64,000 nucleotides of DNA from Brevibacterium spongiae (GTDB lineage Bacteria > Actinomycetota > Actinomycetes > Actinomycetales > Brevibacteriaceae): assembly GCF_026168515.1 (NCBI RefSeq), contig NZ_CP093443.1:1674001-1738000 (forward strand), in the 5' to 3' direction. The notes beneath the pieces are model-generated. The model saw only the letters and a program-made list of their open reading frames with translations, searched no databases and was not told where the DNA came from. A program made the translations under genes and the position numbers. Shown here piece after piece: positions 6,557-15,156 of the stretch; positions within the stretch are counted from its first letter, which is position 1; each line of letters starts with the position of its first letter.

Positions 6557-7786
6557 ATGACCGACAGCACGAGTTCGCAACGTCACCCGATACCAGGGGG
6601 CGCCGCGAAGATGCTCTGGACGGTCGTGCTCGTCCTTGTCCTTGCCCTCGGCGCGATCGCCGTGATCATCGGACTCGCATCGCTTATTCCCGGGCTTGGT
6701 CCCCTCAGCGCCGCTGCGTCTAAGTTTGCGCCCACCGTGGCACCGATCGTTGCTCTGGCGGGAATCATCGTGCTCGTCGTCGGAATCCTGGCAGCACGGA
6801 GAGGCTATCGACGCACCGGCACCATTGCAGCCTCGCTCGGTGGAATCGGCATGGTCGCGAATATCGCGGTCGTCATGATTCTCATCAGCGCAATCACTTC
6901 GGCCGGTGGAGCGGTGAACCTCTTCACCGCAACATTCTGGCTCTCCGCGATGGACGCGGCGAAGCCCGATCGTCAGGAAGTGTACGAGACGACCGAGTCC
7001 GGGGACGATCTGTCCCTGTCCATCTACGAACCCGAGGGGGTCAGTGGCCCCGCACCGACGATCATGTTCGTCCATGGAGGCGGCTGGATCGCAGGCGACC
7101 CGGACGCATCGAGCTCCGAGCTTCGTGAGCTCGCCGACCACGGCTACGTGGTCGTGTCGGTCGAGTACGAACTCGCCACCCAGAACAACGCGACCTGGCA
7201 GAGCGCGCCTTCACAGGTAGCGTGTGCGGCGACGTGGATACAGGACCACGCAGACACACTCGGTGCCGATATGGAACGACTCGCATTCTGGGCTGAGAGC
7301 TCCGGAGGCAACATGGTCGCCAACACTGCCGGCGCCGCTGCCGAAGGCGTCGCCGAGTCGTCGTGTGGTGGGAAAGTTCCTGTTCCGGCGGCGGTCGTCG
7401 CCGACTACCCGGCGTTCGACGTGACTGGTCTCTACGAGAACGCCCCCGCCGGCCCGGGTGCAGGCACCGGCACGCGCATCTTTGCGACCAGTTTCACGGG
7501 CGGCACTCCCGAGGAATTCCCGAAGCGCTACGCCGCGGTGAATCCCCTCTCCCACCTCTCTGCCTCCGCTCCGCCGATGTTGGTGATGACGGCGATGCGT
7601 GATGACGTCATCACACCCGCCGACCAGCTCGCATGGGCTGACGCCGCCCGCGACCGCGGGGTCGACGTGGAGACCGTGGAGATCCCACTGTCGAATCATG
7701 CGTATCCGCAGCCGGCGAAGAACTCCATCGGCAGCCAGGGACACCTGAGCATCGCAGAGGCTTATCTTTCCGAGCGACTTCGCTAG
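6557..7786 (+). CDS. Membrane-anchored alpha/beta hydrolase (HSL-type esterase/lipase)
   Basis: The 409-residue protein has about three hydrophobic helices in the first 115 residues, followed by an extracytoplasmic hydrolase domain. The oxyanion-hole motif HGGGW, the nucleophile elbow AESSGGN, an acidic residue in MRDDVITP and the histidine in SNHAYPQ form the hormone-sensitive-lipase-like catalytic set. Position 1 of GxSxG is Ala, which is atypical. The ATG at 6557 is preceded by GAGGA at 6546-6550; an in-frame TTG at 6551 is less likely. It has its own promoter region after the metal operon. Substrate unknown. Confidence 0.82.
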   Translation: MTDSTSSQRHPIPGGAAKMLWTVVLVLVLALGAIAVIIGLASLIPGLGPLSAAASKFAPTVAPIVALAGIIVLVVGILAARRGYRRTGTIAASLGGIGMVANIAVVMILISAITSAGGAVNLFTATFWLSAMDAAKPDRQEVYETTESGDDLSLSIYEPEGVSGPAPTIMFVHGGGWIAGDPDASSSELRELADHGYVVVSVEYELATQNNATWQSAPSQVACAATWIQDHADTLGADMERLAFWAESSGGNMVANTAGAAAEGVAESSCGGKVPVPAAVVADYPAFDVTGLYENAPAGPGAGTGTRIFATSFTGGTPEEFPKRYAAVNPLSHLSASAPPMLVMTAMRDDVITPADQLAWADAARDRGVDVETVEIPLSNHAYPQPAKNSIGSQGHLSIAEAYLSERLR

Positions 7787-8007
7787 TCATGCAGTCGTCG
7801 GCGCTCTCGATTCTCCTGGCGGTCCGACGTCGATGCCGGTATCGTGGGAATCGGCAGCACGTACAGTTGCCGGCACTTCCAGGTATATACGCCTGAATCA
7901 TTGCGGAGAGCTCCGGTCGGCCCGGAACATGTCCAAATGGGGTGCGGCGCATTCAGGCGCCGTCTTCAACCGCCGGTGCGACACACCGGCTGACGTAAGG
8001 ACATGAC

Positions 8008-8361
8008 ATGACGACCAAAGACGAGAAGAACCTGTCCCAGGTGATCGACAAGATCGCAAAGATGGACGAACCGGAACGATCGCTCATGCAGCGAGTGCAC
8101 GAGATCATCGTGACCGTCGCCCCTGGTCTCAAGCCGCGGATCTGGTACGGCATGCCGGCCTACGCCCTATCCGCGAGCACTCCTGCGCTGGTGACACTGC
8201 GCAATGACGAGCGCGTCAACCTCGCCCTCACCGAGAAGGTCGAACTCACCCCGGCCGGCGGTTCCGACGGAACGCTGATGCCCGCCGCCTGGTATTTCGA
8301 GACCATCGACGAAGCCGCCGAGGACCGCATTGCGGAGATCGTCAGGACGGCCACCTCCTGA
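8008..8361 (+). CDS. DUF1801 (YdhG-like) domain protein
   Basis: The 117-residue protein has the DUF1801 layout. It has a helical N-terminus, then the conserved IWYGMPAYAL segment, a strand LVTLRNDERVNLALT, and a helical end. These small proteins resemble frataxin-fold or phosphate-binding YdhG proteins, and their biochemical role is not established. The ATG follows TAAGGACATGAC. A strong hairpin lies just after the stop, so the gene appears monocistronic. The 221 nt upstream contain no gene that I can see. Confidence 0.72.
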   Translation: MTTKDEKNLSQVIDKIAKMDEPERSLMQRVHEIIVTVAPGLKPRIWYGMPAYALSASTPALVTLRNDERVNLALTEKVELTPAGGSDGTLMPAAWYFETIDEAAEDRIAEIVRTATS

Positions 8362-8375
8362 CGGTGACGACCCGA

Positions 8376-8434
8376 CGCGGCTGAGTCCGGCAGACGACAC
8401 TTCGTGCGATGTCTGTGCTCAGGACTCAGCCGCG
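8376..8434 (+). terminator. Strong hairpin after the DUF1801 gene
   Basis: CGCGGCTGAGTCC at 8376-8388 pairs perfectly with GGACTCAGCCGCG at 8422-8434 around a 33-nt loop. It lies between the DUF1801 stop and the next start. There is no long T-run, so it could be a terminator or an mRNA-stabilising stem. Confidence 0.55.
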
Positions 8435-8528
8435 TGGTCGGCTCTGAATGTCTGACCTCCGATTGGCTATGGTGGGGGCAGAGGGGACGAAACGGTCCCA
8501 CCTGCCATCAGAAAGAGGAATGATCGAC

Positions 8529-8969
8529 ATGAGTTTCTCCGTCTACCTGTCCGGTGAGATCCATACCGAGTGGCGCGAAGAAATCGAGCGCGGCGCCGAG
8601 GCGGCCGGCCTGGATATCGAATTCACCGCACCCGTGACCGACCATCCCGCCAGCGATGCGGCCGGTGATCACCTCGGGGAGAACGGCAGCTCATTCTGGC
8701 GAGACCACCAGTCGGCGAAGATCAACGCCATCCGCACGCGGACCCTGATCGAAAAGGCCGATGTGGTCGTCGTGCGCTTCGGTGACAAGTACAAACAGTG
8801 GAACGCCGCCTTCGACGCCGGATACTGTGCGGCGCTCGGCACTCCTTATGTGACTCTCCACGATGCTGACATCGTTCACCCGCTCAAGGAAGTCGATGCC
8901 GAAGCAAAGGCCTGGTGCCAGACGACCGATCAGGTGGTCGAGACTCTGCGCTACGTTCTCACAGCCTGA
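8529..8969 (+). CDS. ytoQ: YtoQ-family protein
   Basis: The 146-residue protein opens with MSFSVYLSGEIHTEWRE, the near-invariant start of YtoQ proteins. It continues with SSFWRDHQSAKINAIRTRTLIEKADVVVVRFGDKYKQWNAAFDAGY. The fold is related to nucleoside 2-deoxyribosyltransferases. The conserved Tyr and His positions suggest nucleotide or sugar binding, but no function is proven. ATG 8529 is chosen because GAAAGAGGA at 8511-8519 sits at correct spacing; an in-frame ATG at 8520 would be too close to it. Confidence 0.8.
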   Translation: MSFSVYLSGEIHTEWREEIERGAEAAGLDIEFTAPVTDHPASDAAGDHLGENGSSFWRDHQSAKINAIRTRTLIEKADVVVVRFGDKYKQWNAAFDAGYCAALGTPYVTLHDADIVHPLKEVDAEAKAWCQTTDQVVETLRYVLTA

Positions 8970-8974
8970 CCGGC

Positions 8975-9451
8975 TCACGACGGCAGGGGATGGTCTCCCT
9001 TGATCTTGAAGAACGAACCGCGGATCTCTCCTGCGAGCTTCGACTTCTGACGGGCGAACTTGAATGCTGAGAGCTCGGGCGGCACATCCATACCTTGCGA
9101 AAGTTTGAAGCCGACTGCGCGTTTTCCGTCGTCCGCGCGGGTCCAGAGCACGTTGATCGCCAGCCCCGATTCGTAGAAGACGTGCACCCAGAAGATGCCG
9201 TCCACATCGTTGATGCTGACCTCGAGGGCCGGCGAAGTGGGAACGATGTCTCGTTCGGAGGCGAGGATCTCCTCAACCCACGCCAGTGCCTCCGGGGACT
9301 CAGCAGCCGGGGCGACGGTGAACGTGTGCTTGTACTTGGTGGAGAAGTACCGCGACTCGTTGGCACGCAGGCCGGCGAGCGCCTCGGCGACGGGGGAGGA
9401 CTCGAGACCTTCGGTGGTGACGTCGGTGAATGACACAGCATCGATTGGCAT
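8975..9451 (-). CDS. Hypothetical protein, 158 aa
   Basis: I do not recognise this protein. It is soluble, with no signal peptide or membrane segment and alternating helix and strand character. One block reads SPALEVSINDVDGIFWVHVFYESG and there is a basic tail with FARQKSKLAGEIRGSFFKIKGDHPLPS. It converges on ytoQ with only 5 nt between the stops, so a shared bidirectional terminator is unlikely. The start ATG at 9451 is the first that leaves room for a promoter shared with the divergent deaminase gene. Confidence 0.6.
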   Translation of the reverse strand: MPIDAVSFTDVTTEGLESSPVAEALAGLRANESRYFSTKYKHTFTVAPAAESPEALAWVEEILASERDIVPTSPALEVSINDVDGIFWVHVFYESGLAINVLWTRADDGKRAVGFKLSQGMDVPPELSAFKFARQKSKLAGEIRGSFFKIKGDHPLPS

Positions 9452-9488
9452 GGGATAAGAATAGGCCCGATGTGGTTGGATGATGACC

Positions 9489-9983
9489 ATGGCACACCTC
9501 GATCTCAATGATGATGACCGCAGACACCTCGAACGCTGTGTGGATCTGGCACGCATTGCACTCGATGCCGGTGACGAACCCTTCGGCTCCGTGCTCGTCT
9601 CCGCCGACGGCCGCGAACTCTTCGCCGATCGCAACCGCGTCGCAGGAGGCGACCACACCCGCCATCCCGAGTTCGAAATCGCGCGCTGGGCGGCAGCGCA
9701 CCTGGCCCCGAATGAGCGGTCGGAATCGACCGTGTACACCTCGGGCGAACACTGCCCGATGTGCTCGGCCGCCCACGCCTGGGTCGGACTCGGGCGCATC
9801 GTCTTTGCCAGCAGCAGCGAACAGCTCACCGCTTGGCAGCAGGAATGGGGTATCGCAGCCGGCCCGGTTCTCCCGTTGCCGATCCGCGCGGTCGCACCCG
9901 GAATCGAAGTCGCCGGACCCGACCCGGAACTCAGCGAACGCGTGCGAGCCCTGCAGGCTCGGCTGCACGGGGTCGAACCCTGA
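9489..9983 (+). CDS. CMP/dCMP-type zinc deaminase (guanine/cytidine deaminase-like)
   Basis: The 164-residue enzyme has the zinc-deaminase motifs HPEFE (HxE) and EHCPMC (normally PCxxC, with the two Cys conserved). A typical core GEPFGSVLV-like segment appears as GDEPFGSVLVS. This sub-branch includes guanine deaminase and tRNA adenosine deaminase-like proteins. The substrate is probably a nucleobase or nucleoside but cannot be fixed from motifs. Of several ATGs (9480, 9483, 9489), 9489 is preferred because TTGGAT lies 7 nt upstream, consistent with a leaderless start. Confidence 0.78.
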   Translation: MAHLDLNDDDRRHLERCVDLARIALDAGDEPFGSVLVSADGRELFADRNRVAGGDHTRHPEFEIARWAAAHLAPNERSESTVYTSGEHCPMCSAAHAWVGLGRIVFASSSEQLTAWQQEWGIAAGPVLPLPIRAVAPGIEVAGPDPELSERVRALQARLHGVEP

Positions 9984-10062
9984 ACACTGAGCTAGAGTGA
10001 TCGGCAACTGAGCCGCTGTCCATCCCGACCACCGATGACGGTGCCCACAGAGGAGTCCAGTC

Positions 10063-11010
10063 TTGGCCCTGTACGAAATCGAGTTCACCTCCCACAACGA
10101 CCGCGACACGATCTTCGGCTGGCTCCATACGCCGACCACCGAACCACACGCCGTCGTCCACATCATCCATGGCCTCGGCGAGCACTCCCGCCGCTACCTC
10201 CACCTCATCACCGCCCTCCTCGACGCCGGATTCGCGGTCGTCGCCGATGACCATTCCGGTCACGGCCGGACGGCCATGCAGTCAGGAATCTGGGTCGATG
10301 CCGGCGACGAGGCTGCCCGAGTCGTCGTCGCCGACGAACTGACGCTGCAGCGCAAGGCCCGTGAGATCCTGCCCGACCTGCCGTATGTCGTGTTCGGCCA
10401 CAGCTGGGGATCGATGATCGCCCGAGTCATGGCCTCCGACCCGGCGAGTCGCCTCGACGGGCTCGCCCTGTGCGGAGTCGCCGCGCAGATGCGCGGGATC
10501 GACCAGACCATCGACCGGGACGAACTCGCCGAGGCGGCCACCGGCGACCGTCGTGCAGAACCGGCAGCCGAACATCTGGTGGGCCAGCTCTTCGACGGAT
10601 TCATCGAACGCTTCGGCCCGGACGCCGGTCCCACCGCGTGGGTGGCCCTCGACGACGATGTCGTCGCCGACCATGGGCGCGACCCGTTCAACAACTTCGG
10701 CGCGCCGATGAGCGCCCGATTCCTCCAGGGGTTCGTCGACGTCTACGATGCAGCCAACGCCGACGACTGGTACCAGACGATCCCGACCGGCCTGCCCGTG
10801 CTCATCCTCGCCGGAGATCAGGACCCCGTGGCGAACTACGGTGAAGGCGCCTATCACGTCGCCAATCGACTCCGAACGACCGGCCATAGTGATGTGCGCA
10901 CACGCGTCTTCACCGGAGTCCGCCACGAAGTGCACAACGAACCGACCACCCGCGACGAGGCGGAGGCAGAGACCGTCGATTTCGCCACCCGAGTCACAGC
11001 TCGACAATGA
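10063..11010 (+). CDS. Alpha/beta hydrolase, monoacylglycerol-lipase/lysophospholipase type
   Basis: The 315-residue protein belongs to the serine aminopeptidase S33 or Hydrolase_4 group. It has HIIHGLGEHSRRY early in the chain, the nucleophile elbow GHSWGS, an acidic site in LAGDQDPVANYG, and the catalytic His in GVRHEVHNE. It starts with TTG at 10063, with AGAGGAG at 10049-10055. Its stop overlaps the next gene by 4 nt, so it is coupled to a GNAT acetyltransferase. Lipid-ester hydrolysis is inferred from family. Confidence 0.85.
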   Translation: MALYEIEFTSHNDRDTIFGWLHTPTTEPHAVVHIIHGLGEHSRRYLHLITALLDAGFAVVADDHSGHGRTAMQSGIWVDAGDEAARVVVADELTLQRKAREILPDLPYVVFGHSWGSMIARVMASDPASRLDGLALCGVAAQMRGIDQTIDRDELAEAATGDRRAEPAAEHLVGQLFDGFIERFGPDAGPTAWVALDDDVVADHGRDPFNNFGAPMSARFLQGFVDVYDAANADDWYQTIPTGLPVLILAGDQDPVANYGEGAYHVANRLRTTGHSDVRTRVFTGVRHEVHNEPTTRDEAEAETVDFATRVTARQ

Positions 11011-11987
11011 ATGAGAAGGTCCCCCGATGGACTGGCCCGCCGCAACGGAGATCCGAACGTCTCCTCCTCGAACCGCTGAACAGTCGCCATGCGACAGAGA
11101 TGATGACGATGCTGACACCTTCCACAGCCGACCTGCCTGACATCATCGCCACGACAGCCTCCTGGCAGCGCGAAGGACTTCCAGTGCAGGTCCACCCCGG
11201 CGACCTGGGGTGGTACCAGCGATTCGGCGCCGACGCCCTGGCCGGCGCACTGCGTGTGTGGACGATCGGTGATGAGATCGCCGCCATCGGGTTCCTCGAC
11301 GAAACCGAACTCATCCGCATGGCCATTGCCCCCGACCACGCCGATGATAAGACGATCGCCGACGCTATCGTGTCCGACCTCGTCGGCGATCTGTCCGATC
11401 TGCTCCCTGCCGGCACAGGCATCGCCGAAGCCCGTTTCGGGCCGGCCCTGCAGACCGCCCTCGCCGAGGCGGGATGGACATCCGACGAACCGTGGACCCT
11501 GCTGCACCGATCGTTGGACGACCCGATCCCGCCTGTGTCCCTGACGATCGACGTCGTCGAACCAGGGAACATCGACGACCGCATCACAGTCGAAGCCTCC
11601 GCGTTCCCCGGCGCCTCACTGACTCACGACCGCTGGCAGGACATGGCCGCCGGTTGCGCCTATCGGCAGGCGCGATGCCTCGTCGGGTACACCAGTGACG
11701 GCGAAGCGGCCGGAGCGACGACCGTCTGGTCAGCTGGACCTGGTCGGCCCGGCATCATCGAACCCCTGGGCGTGCACAGCGACCACAGGGGGCTCGGCTT
11801 CGGCGTCGACATGGCGCGCGCCGCCGCCGCTGCGCTGCGCGACATGGGAGCCTCGAGCATCACCGTGGCCACCCCATCATCGAACACCGCCGCCGTCGCC
11901 GCATATCGGTCGGCCGGGATGAGCATCCTCGGCGAGGTCATGGACTTCCGCCGTCCTGACCATATTCGGTCCGAGCGGATCAGGTGA
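11007..11987 (+). CDS. GNAT-family N-acetyltransferase, tandem-domain
   Basis: At 326 residues this is twice the size of a single GNAT domain. The C-terminal half has the acetyl-CoA motif in EPLGVHSDHRGLGFGVDMARAA, then SNTAAVAAYRSAGM, the usual motif-B sequence. The N-terminal half is a degenerate GNAT-like domain, as in mycothiol synthase and related actinobacterial enzymes. It starts inside the hydrolase stop codon (ATGA). The end overlaps a convergent DinB gene by 8 nt. The acceptor substrate is unknown. Confidence 0.8.
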   Translation: MNEKVPRWTGPPQRRSERLLLEPLNSRHATEMMTMLTPSTADLPDIIATTASWQREGLPVQVHPGDLGWYQRFGADALAGALRVWTIGDEIAAIGFLDETELIRMAIAPDHADDKTIADAIVSDLVGDLSDLLPAGTGIAEARFGPALQTALAEAGWTSDEPWTLLHRSLDDPIPPVSLTIDVVEPGNIDDRITVEASAFPGASLTHDRWQDMAAGCAYRQARCLVGYTSDGEAAGATTVWSAGPGRPGIIEPLGVHSDHRGLGFGVDMARAAAAALRDMGASSITVATPSSNTAAVAAYRSAGMSILGEVMDFRRPDHIRSERIR

Positions 11988-12474
11988 ACGCCCCGGCGAC
12001 GAACGCCGCCTGTCCGACGTGCTGGGCGGCATCGTCGATGATCGAGACCAGACGGACGCCGCGAGTGACCACCGGAGTCCAGTTCTCGTCGATGACCTCG
12101 TCGAGGTCCGCCTCGGTGAGGGTATTCAGGTATTCGGTGAACGCGTTCAAGGTGGCCTTGAGATAGTCGACGAGCAGCTGCTGATTCTCGACACGGATCT
12201 GCGCCGCCTGCTCCGGAGTGTGCCCGAGACCGAAGCCGTCACCTGCCTCGCCCAGGTCGAAGCGGTCCCGGAATCGCTCCCATTGCTCAGGCTGTCCCGT
12301 GAGGTCGGTCAGCTGGACGTCGACTTCACGTCCGCTGTGCCACAGCAGCCAGGCCACCGAATTCGGATGACCGCCGAGGTGGTCGTTGAGCTGGTCTGCG
12401 GAGAGTTTGGGCAGCGCGTCGGCCGCCTGCCCGGGACGCTGGGCCAGGTCGGTGAGAATCTCGATGCTGTTCAT
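11980..12474 (-). CDS. DinB/DUF664-family putative metalloenzyme
   Basis: The 164-residue four-helix protein has the family histidines in LLWHSGREVD and in AAQHVGQAAF. The spacing is typical of DinB-like proteins that use mycothiol or bacillithiol. An in-frame ATG at 12483 is an alternative start. Three proteins of this superfamily occur in the window (also at 24298 and 59647), which fits a mycothiol-producing actinobacterium. A thiol-transferase role is inference. Confidence 0.75.
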   Translation of the reverse strand: MNSIEILTDLAQRPGQAADALPKLSADQLNDHLGGHPNSVAWLLWHSGREVDVQLTDLTGQPEQWERFRDRFDLGEAGDGFGLGHTPEQAAQIRVENQQLLVDYLKATLNAFTEYLNTLTEADLDEVIDENWTPVVTRGVRLVSIIDDAAQHVGQAAFVAGAFT

Positions 12475-12520
12475 GCCGCCCATTCTGCTCTTCGAGGCAA
12501 GCCGTGTCACCCCGGGGGGT

Positions 12521-12964
12521 TCAGTCAGGACGGGGCTTGCGCCGATTGCGTTTGATCTCCGACCGGCGCTGCTCGGTTCGGACGCGGCGACGGCGGGAAT
12601 TGCGCGAGGGTTTCGTCGCTCGCCGTGGAGTCGGGGGCGCGAGCGCGTCTCGGAGCAGCTGCGCCAGGCGGATACGCGCGTCCTGTCGGTTCTTCAGCTG
12701 TGATCGCTGCTTCTCCGAGGCCACGGTGAGCACCGTGCCGGATAGCCTCGGCGCCAAGGCTTGTATGACGCGCTCGCGCTGAGTCTCGGAGAGGAACGAA
12801 GCCGTCGCCAGATCCAGGCTCAGCTGCACTCGGGAATCCGAGGTGTTGACATGTTGGCCGCCTGGGCCCGATGAGCGGGAGAACTGTTCGGTGAGTTCGG
12901 CGGCGGGCACGATGAGTCCGGCAGGGATCCCGGGCCCCGCCGGGACACGCAGATCGCCGTCCAT
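12521..12964 (-). CDS. arfB: ArfB/YaeJ-type peptidyl-tRNA hydrolase, ribosome-rescue factor
   Basis: The 147-residue protein carries the release-factor GGQ motif in SSGPGGQHVNTSDSRVQL, and ends in a long basic tail rich in Arg and Lys. The family inserts this tail into the empty mRNA channel of stalled ribosomes. There is no codon-recognition domain, as expected for ArfB. The ATG at 12964 is 1 nt past the stop of the acyltransferase gene at 12966, so the two genes are translated as one unit. The function is well supported by motif, size and tail. Confidence 0.88.
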   Translation of the reverse strand: MDGDLRVPAGPGIPAGLIVPAAELTEQFSRSSGPGGQHVNTSDSRVQLSLDLATASFLSETQRERVIQALAPRLSGTVLTVASEKQRSQLKNRQDARIRLAQLLRDALAPPTPRRATKPSRNSRRRRVRTEQRRSEIKRNRRKPRPD

Positions 12965-12965
12965 C

Positions 12966-13571
12966 TCAGCTCTGCTCCGTTTCGCCTTCGCGATCGTCAC
13001 CGGCAGCACCCTCTTCGCGCAGCCTCGGCGTGATCTGCTGCTGCGGACGGATGCCGTGCTTATCGGCATAGAACTCGCGGATCCGGTCCATATCGGCGCC
13101 GATGTCCCCGGTCATCTCCACGGTCGGGCCCAGCCCCGTCGTGCGGGTGACGGAATCCAGATACCCGAAGGTCACAGGCATTCCGGTCGACATAGCGATG
13201 CGATGGAACCCGGACTTCCAATGCGTGTGCCCGCCGCGGGTGCCGTCGGGGGTGATGACGAGGGCGAAGACCTCACCGGCACGGACACGGTCGACCACCT
13301 CGGCGACGATCTTGCTGGGATCGGTTCGGTCGACGGGGATCCCTCCGAGGCCGCGCATGATCGGTCCGCGCCACCCGGTGAACAGCGAATGCTTGCCCAG
13401 CCAGTGGACGTCGACGCGCAGGCGCCAGGCGATCGCGAGCATGACCGCGAAATCCCAATTCGAGGTGTGCGGTGCCCCGATGAGGATGGTCGGTCGGTTC
13501 GGTGCGGGCTCGGTGACGAGCTTCCACTTGCTGAAAGTCCAGAAGGCGCGGGCGAGGAGGCGTCGGATCAT
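12966..13571 (-). CDS. 1-acyl-glycerol-phosphate acyltransferase-like protein
   Basis: The 201-residue protein has the acyltransferase motif HTSNWD (the HxxxxD catalytic pair). It has GGIPVDR in the acceptor block and ITPDGTRGG, equivalent to the PEGTR motif. Single hydrophobic stretches flank the domain. This subgroup is common next to other lipid-related genes in actinobacteria and probably acylates a lysophospholipid. The exact substrate is unknown. It is the first gene of the acyltransferase-arfB unit, with the start at 13571 facing the membrane-protein gene at 13608-14192 upstream. Confidence 0.85.
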   Translation of the reverse strand: MIRRLLARAFWTFSKWKLVTEPAPNRPTILIGAPHTSNWDFAVMLAIAWRLRVDVHWLGKHSLFTGWRGPIMRGLGGIPVDRTDPSKIVAEVVDRVRAGEVFALVITPDGTRGGHTHWKSGFHRIAMSTGMPVTFGYLDSVTRTTGLGPTVEMTGDIGADMDRIREFYADKHGIRPQQQITPRLREEGAAGDDREGETEQS

Positions 13572-13607
13572 GAACTCAACGGTAGAGTACGCGAATGGGT
13601 GAGCTTG

Positions 13608-14192
13608 TCAACGACGCTGGGGTCGTGCCGAAAACCGGTCATGGGCGGCTTTCAGCACCGGGTAGAGCCGACGGTGGCTGAGGGCGAACCCGTTGCGCAC
13701 GATCTGCCGCGGGTTGAGGCTCCGTCCGCGCAGACGCCGGGTCGCCTCCTCGGTGAGGATATAAGCGAGCACCTTCGGCCCGCGGGAGACAGCACGTTCG
13801 AACACGACAGCGTCGATGTCGTGCCAGGGCAGCAGCGTGGTGGGAAGTATCCGTCCGTTGCGGGCCAACGCGACGCCCGTAGGGGAGAGGACGAGGGACT
13901 CACGACGGCGCAAGCGCATGACCACACCGATCGGAGCGACGATGAGGCAGCCGATGATGCCGATGACGAACGCCCACATGCGCAGATTGACGATGATCAG
14001 CCACCAGCTGCGGCCGTCGCTGATCGTGGCGGTAACGATCCAGACGAAGGCGGCGAGCAGCCCGAGCCCGACGATGAGTGCGACGGCCAGGGTGAAGATG
14101 ATGTGCCGAGTCGATGAGGGAATGGTGACCTGCTGTCCACGGTCGAGCCGACGCACCACGGCGGCGGGCGAGAGGTCCTCGAGCATAGGCAT
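13608..14192 (-). CDS. Two-TM membrane protein with PH-like region
   Basis: The 194-residue protein has two hydrophobic helices, near residues 30-52 and 70-92. A cytoplasmic domain follows: RRRESLVLSPTGVALARNGR, then LLPWHDIDAVVFE, a pattern like bacterial PH (DUF304-like) domains. The start is uncertain: ATGs at 14192 and 14186 are adjacent, and longer versions from 14306 are unlikely. No function is assigned. It is transcribed in the same direction as the acyltransferase-arfB pair, 36 nt away. Confidence 0.6.
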   Translation of the reverse strand: MPMLEDLSPAAVVRRLDRGQQVTIPSSTRHIIFTLAVALIVGLGLLAAFVWIVTATISDGRSWWLIIVNLRMWAFVIGIIGCLIVAPIGVVMRLRRRESLVLSPTGVALARNGRILPTTLLPWHDIDAVVFERAVSRGPKVLAYILTEEATRRLRGRSLNPRQIVRNGFALSHRRLYPVLKAAHDRFSARPQRR

Positions 14193-14320
14193 CAGGATAC
14201 CGGCGGCAGGCAGCAGGCGCTGAGGCCATGGCCTTGGGAAGCTGAGCTCGGGCGGTGGGAATAATCGGGCCAGGTTGATCGCTGTGCGTAGTACGACCAT
14301 CACCAACAGCAGAGGAAGAT

Positions 14321-15007
14321 ATGTCTGATTCAGCTCGTGTAGTCATTCTCGGCGGCCATGGGAAGATCGCCCTCCTGGCCGCACCCAAGCTCAAGACCGC
14401 AGGATTCGCGGTCGACTCCGTGATCCGCAACCCCGACCAGTCGGCCGATATCGAGGCCGCCGGAGCGAACCCGGTTGTCCTCGACATCGAGACTGCCGAT
14501 ACCCAGGCGCTCGCCGACACCTTCGCCGGAGCCCAGGCTGTCGTGTTCTCCGCCGGTGCCGGCGGCGGCAATCCGGAGCGGACGAAGGCCGTCGACCTCG
14601 AAGCCGCCAAGCGCTCCGTCGACGCCGCCGGTCAGGCAGGGGTCAAGCGCTTCGTCATGGTCTCCTATGCCAGCGCGAGCGTGGACCTCGACCGGGTCGA
14701 TCCCGAGAGCTCGTTCTATCCGTACGTGCAGGCCAAGCACGGTGCCGACGAGCACCTGCGGGCCAGCGGACTCGACTTCACGATCCTCGGACCCGGCGGA
14801 CTGACCCTCGAACCGTCCAGCGGCAAGGTCCTCGTCGCCGATGCCGCGGGTGACCTCGACGGACAGAAGCCGGCAGACGATGTGCGGGTGACGTCCCGTG
14901 ACCTCGTCGCCGATGTCATCACCCACGTCATCTCCGAATCGGCGGCGGTGCGTGAGACGGTGAATTTCTACGACGGGCAGACTCCCATCGCCGAGGCGAT
15001 CCGCTGA
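14321..15007 (+). CDS. NAD(P)-binding atypical short-chain dehydrogenase (NmrA/YwnB-like)
   Basis: The 228-residue protein has the dinucleotide-binding motif ILGGHGKIALLAAPKL near the N-terminus. It has VFSAGAGGG and a YVQAKHGADEHL segment, where the Tyr-x-x-x-Lys pair would sit. Proteins of this type are NADPH sensors or sugar-nucleotide epimerase relatives. RBS AGAGGAAG lies just upstream of the ATG. The gene is divergent from the membrane-protein gene and ends before a strong terminator at 15076-15110. Confidence 0.8.
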   Translation: MSDSARVVILGGHGKIALLAAPKLKTAGFAVDSVIRNPDQSADIEAAGANPVVLDIETADTQALADTFAGAQAVVFSAGAGGGNPERTKAVDLEAAKRSVDAAGQAGVKRFVMVSYASASVDLDRVDPESSFYPYVQAKHGADEHLRASGLDFTILGPGGLTLEPSSGKVLVADAAGDLDGQKPADDVRVTSRDLVADVITHVISESAAVRETVNFYDGQTPIAEAIR

Positions 15008-15075
15008 CCAGAGTTCAAACGATCAGAGTCTCAACGGTCCGAGTATTCACCGAGCCCTGAGCAGCCCACCGAACG

Positions 15076-15110
15076 ATGGTCCACCGTTCCGAACAGGAAC
15101 GGCGGACCAT
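15076..15110. terminator. Hairpin terminator between convergent genes
   Basis: The arms at 15076-15090 and 15096-15110 pair over 15 positions with one mismatch around a GAACA loop. The hairpin lies between the SDR gene stop (15007) and the convergent DHFR-like gene stop (15157). It can serve both directions. Confidence 0.7.
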
Positions 15111-15156
15111 CGTGCTATCCCACCGGCGGTGACCGACGCTCGCCTACTCGGGTGGT

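Noticed and set aside
5402..7141. 579-aa minus-strand frame
   Set aside because: It is antisense to the ATPase 3' part, the thioredoxin-like gene and the hydrolase, all of which have good motifs.
12843..14117. 424-aa plus-strand frame
   Set aside because: It lies antisense to arfB, the acyltransferase and the membrane-protein genes and has shadow-type composition.
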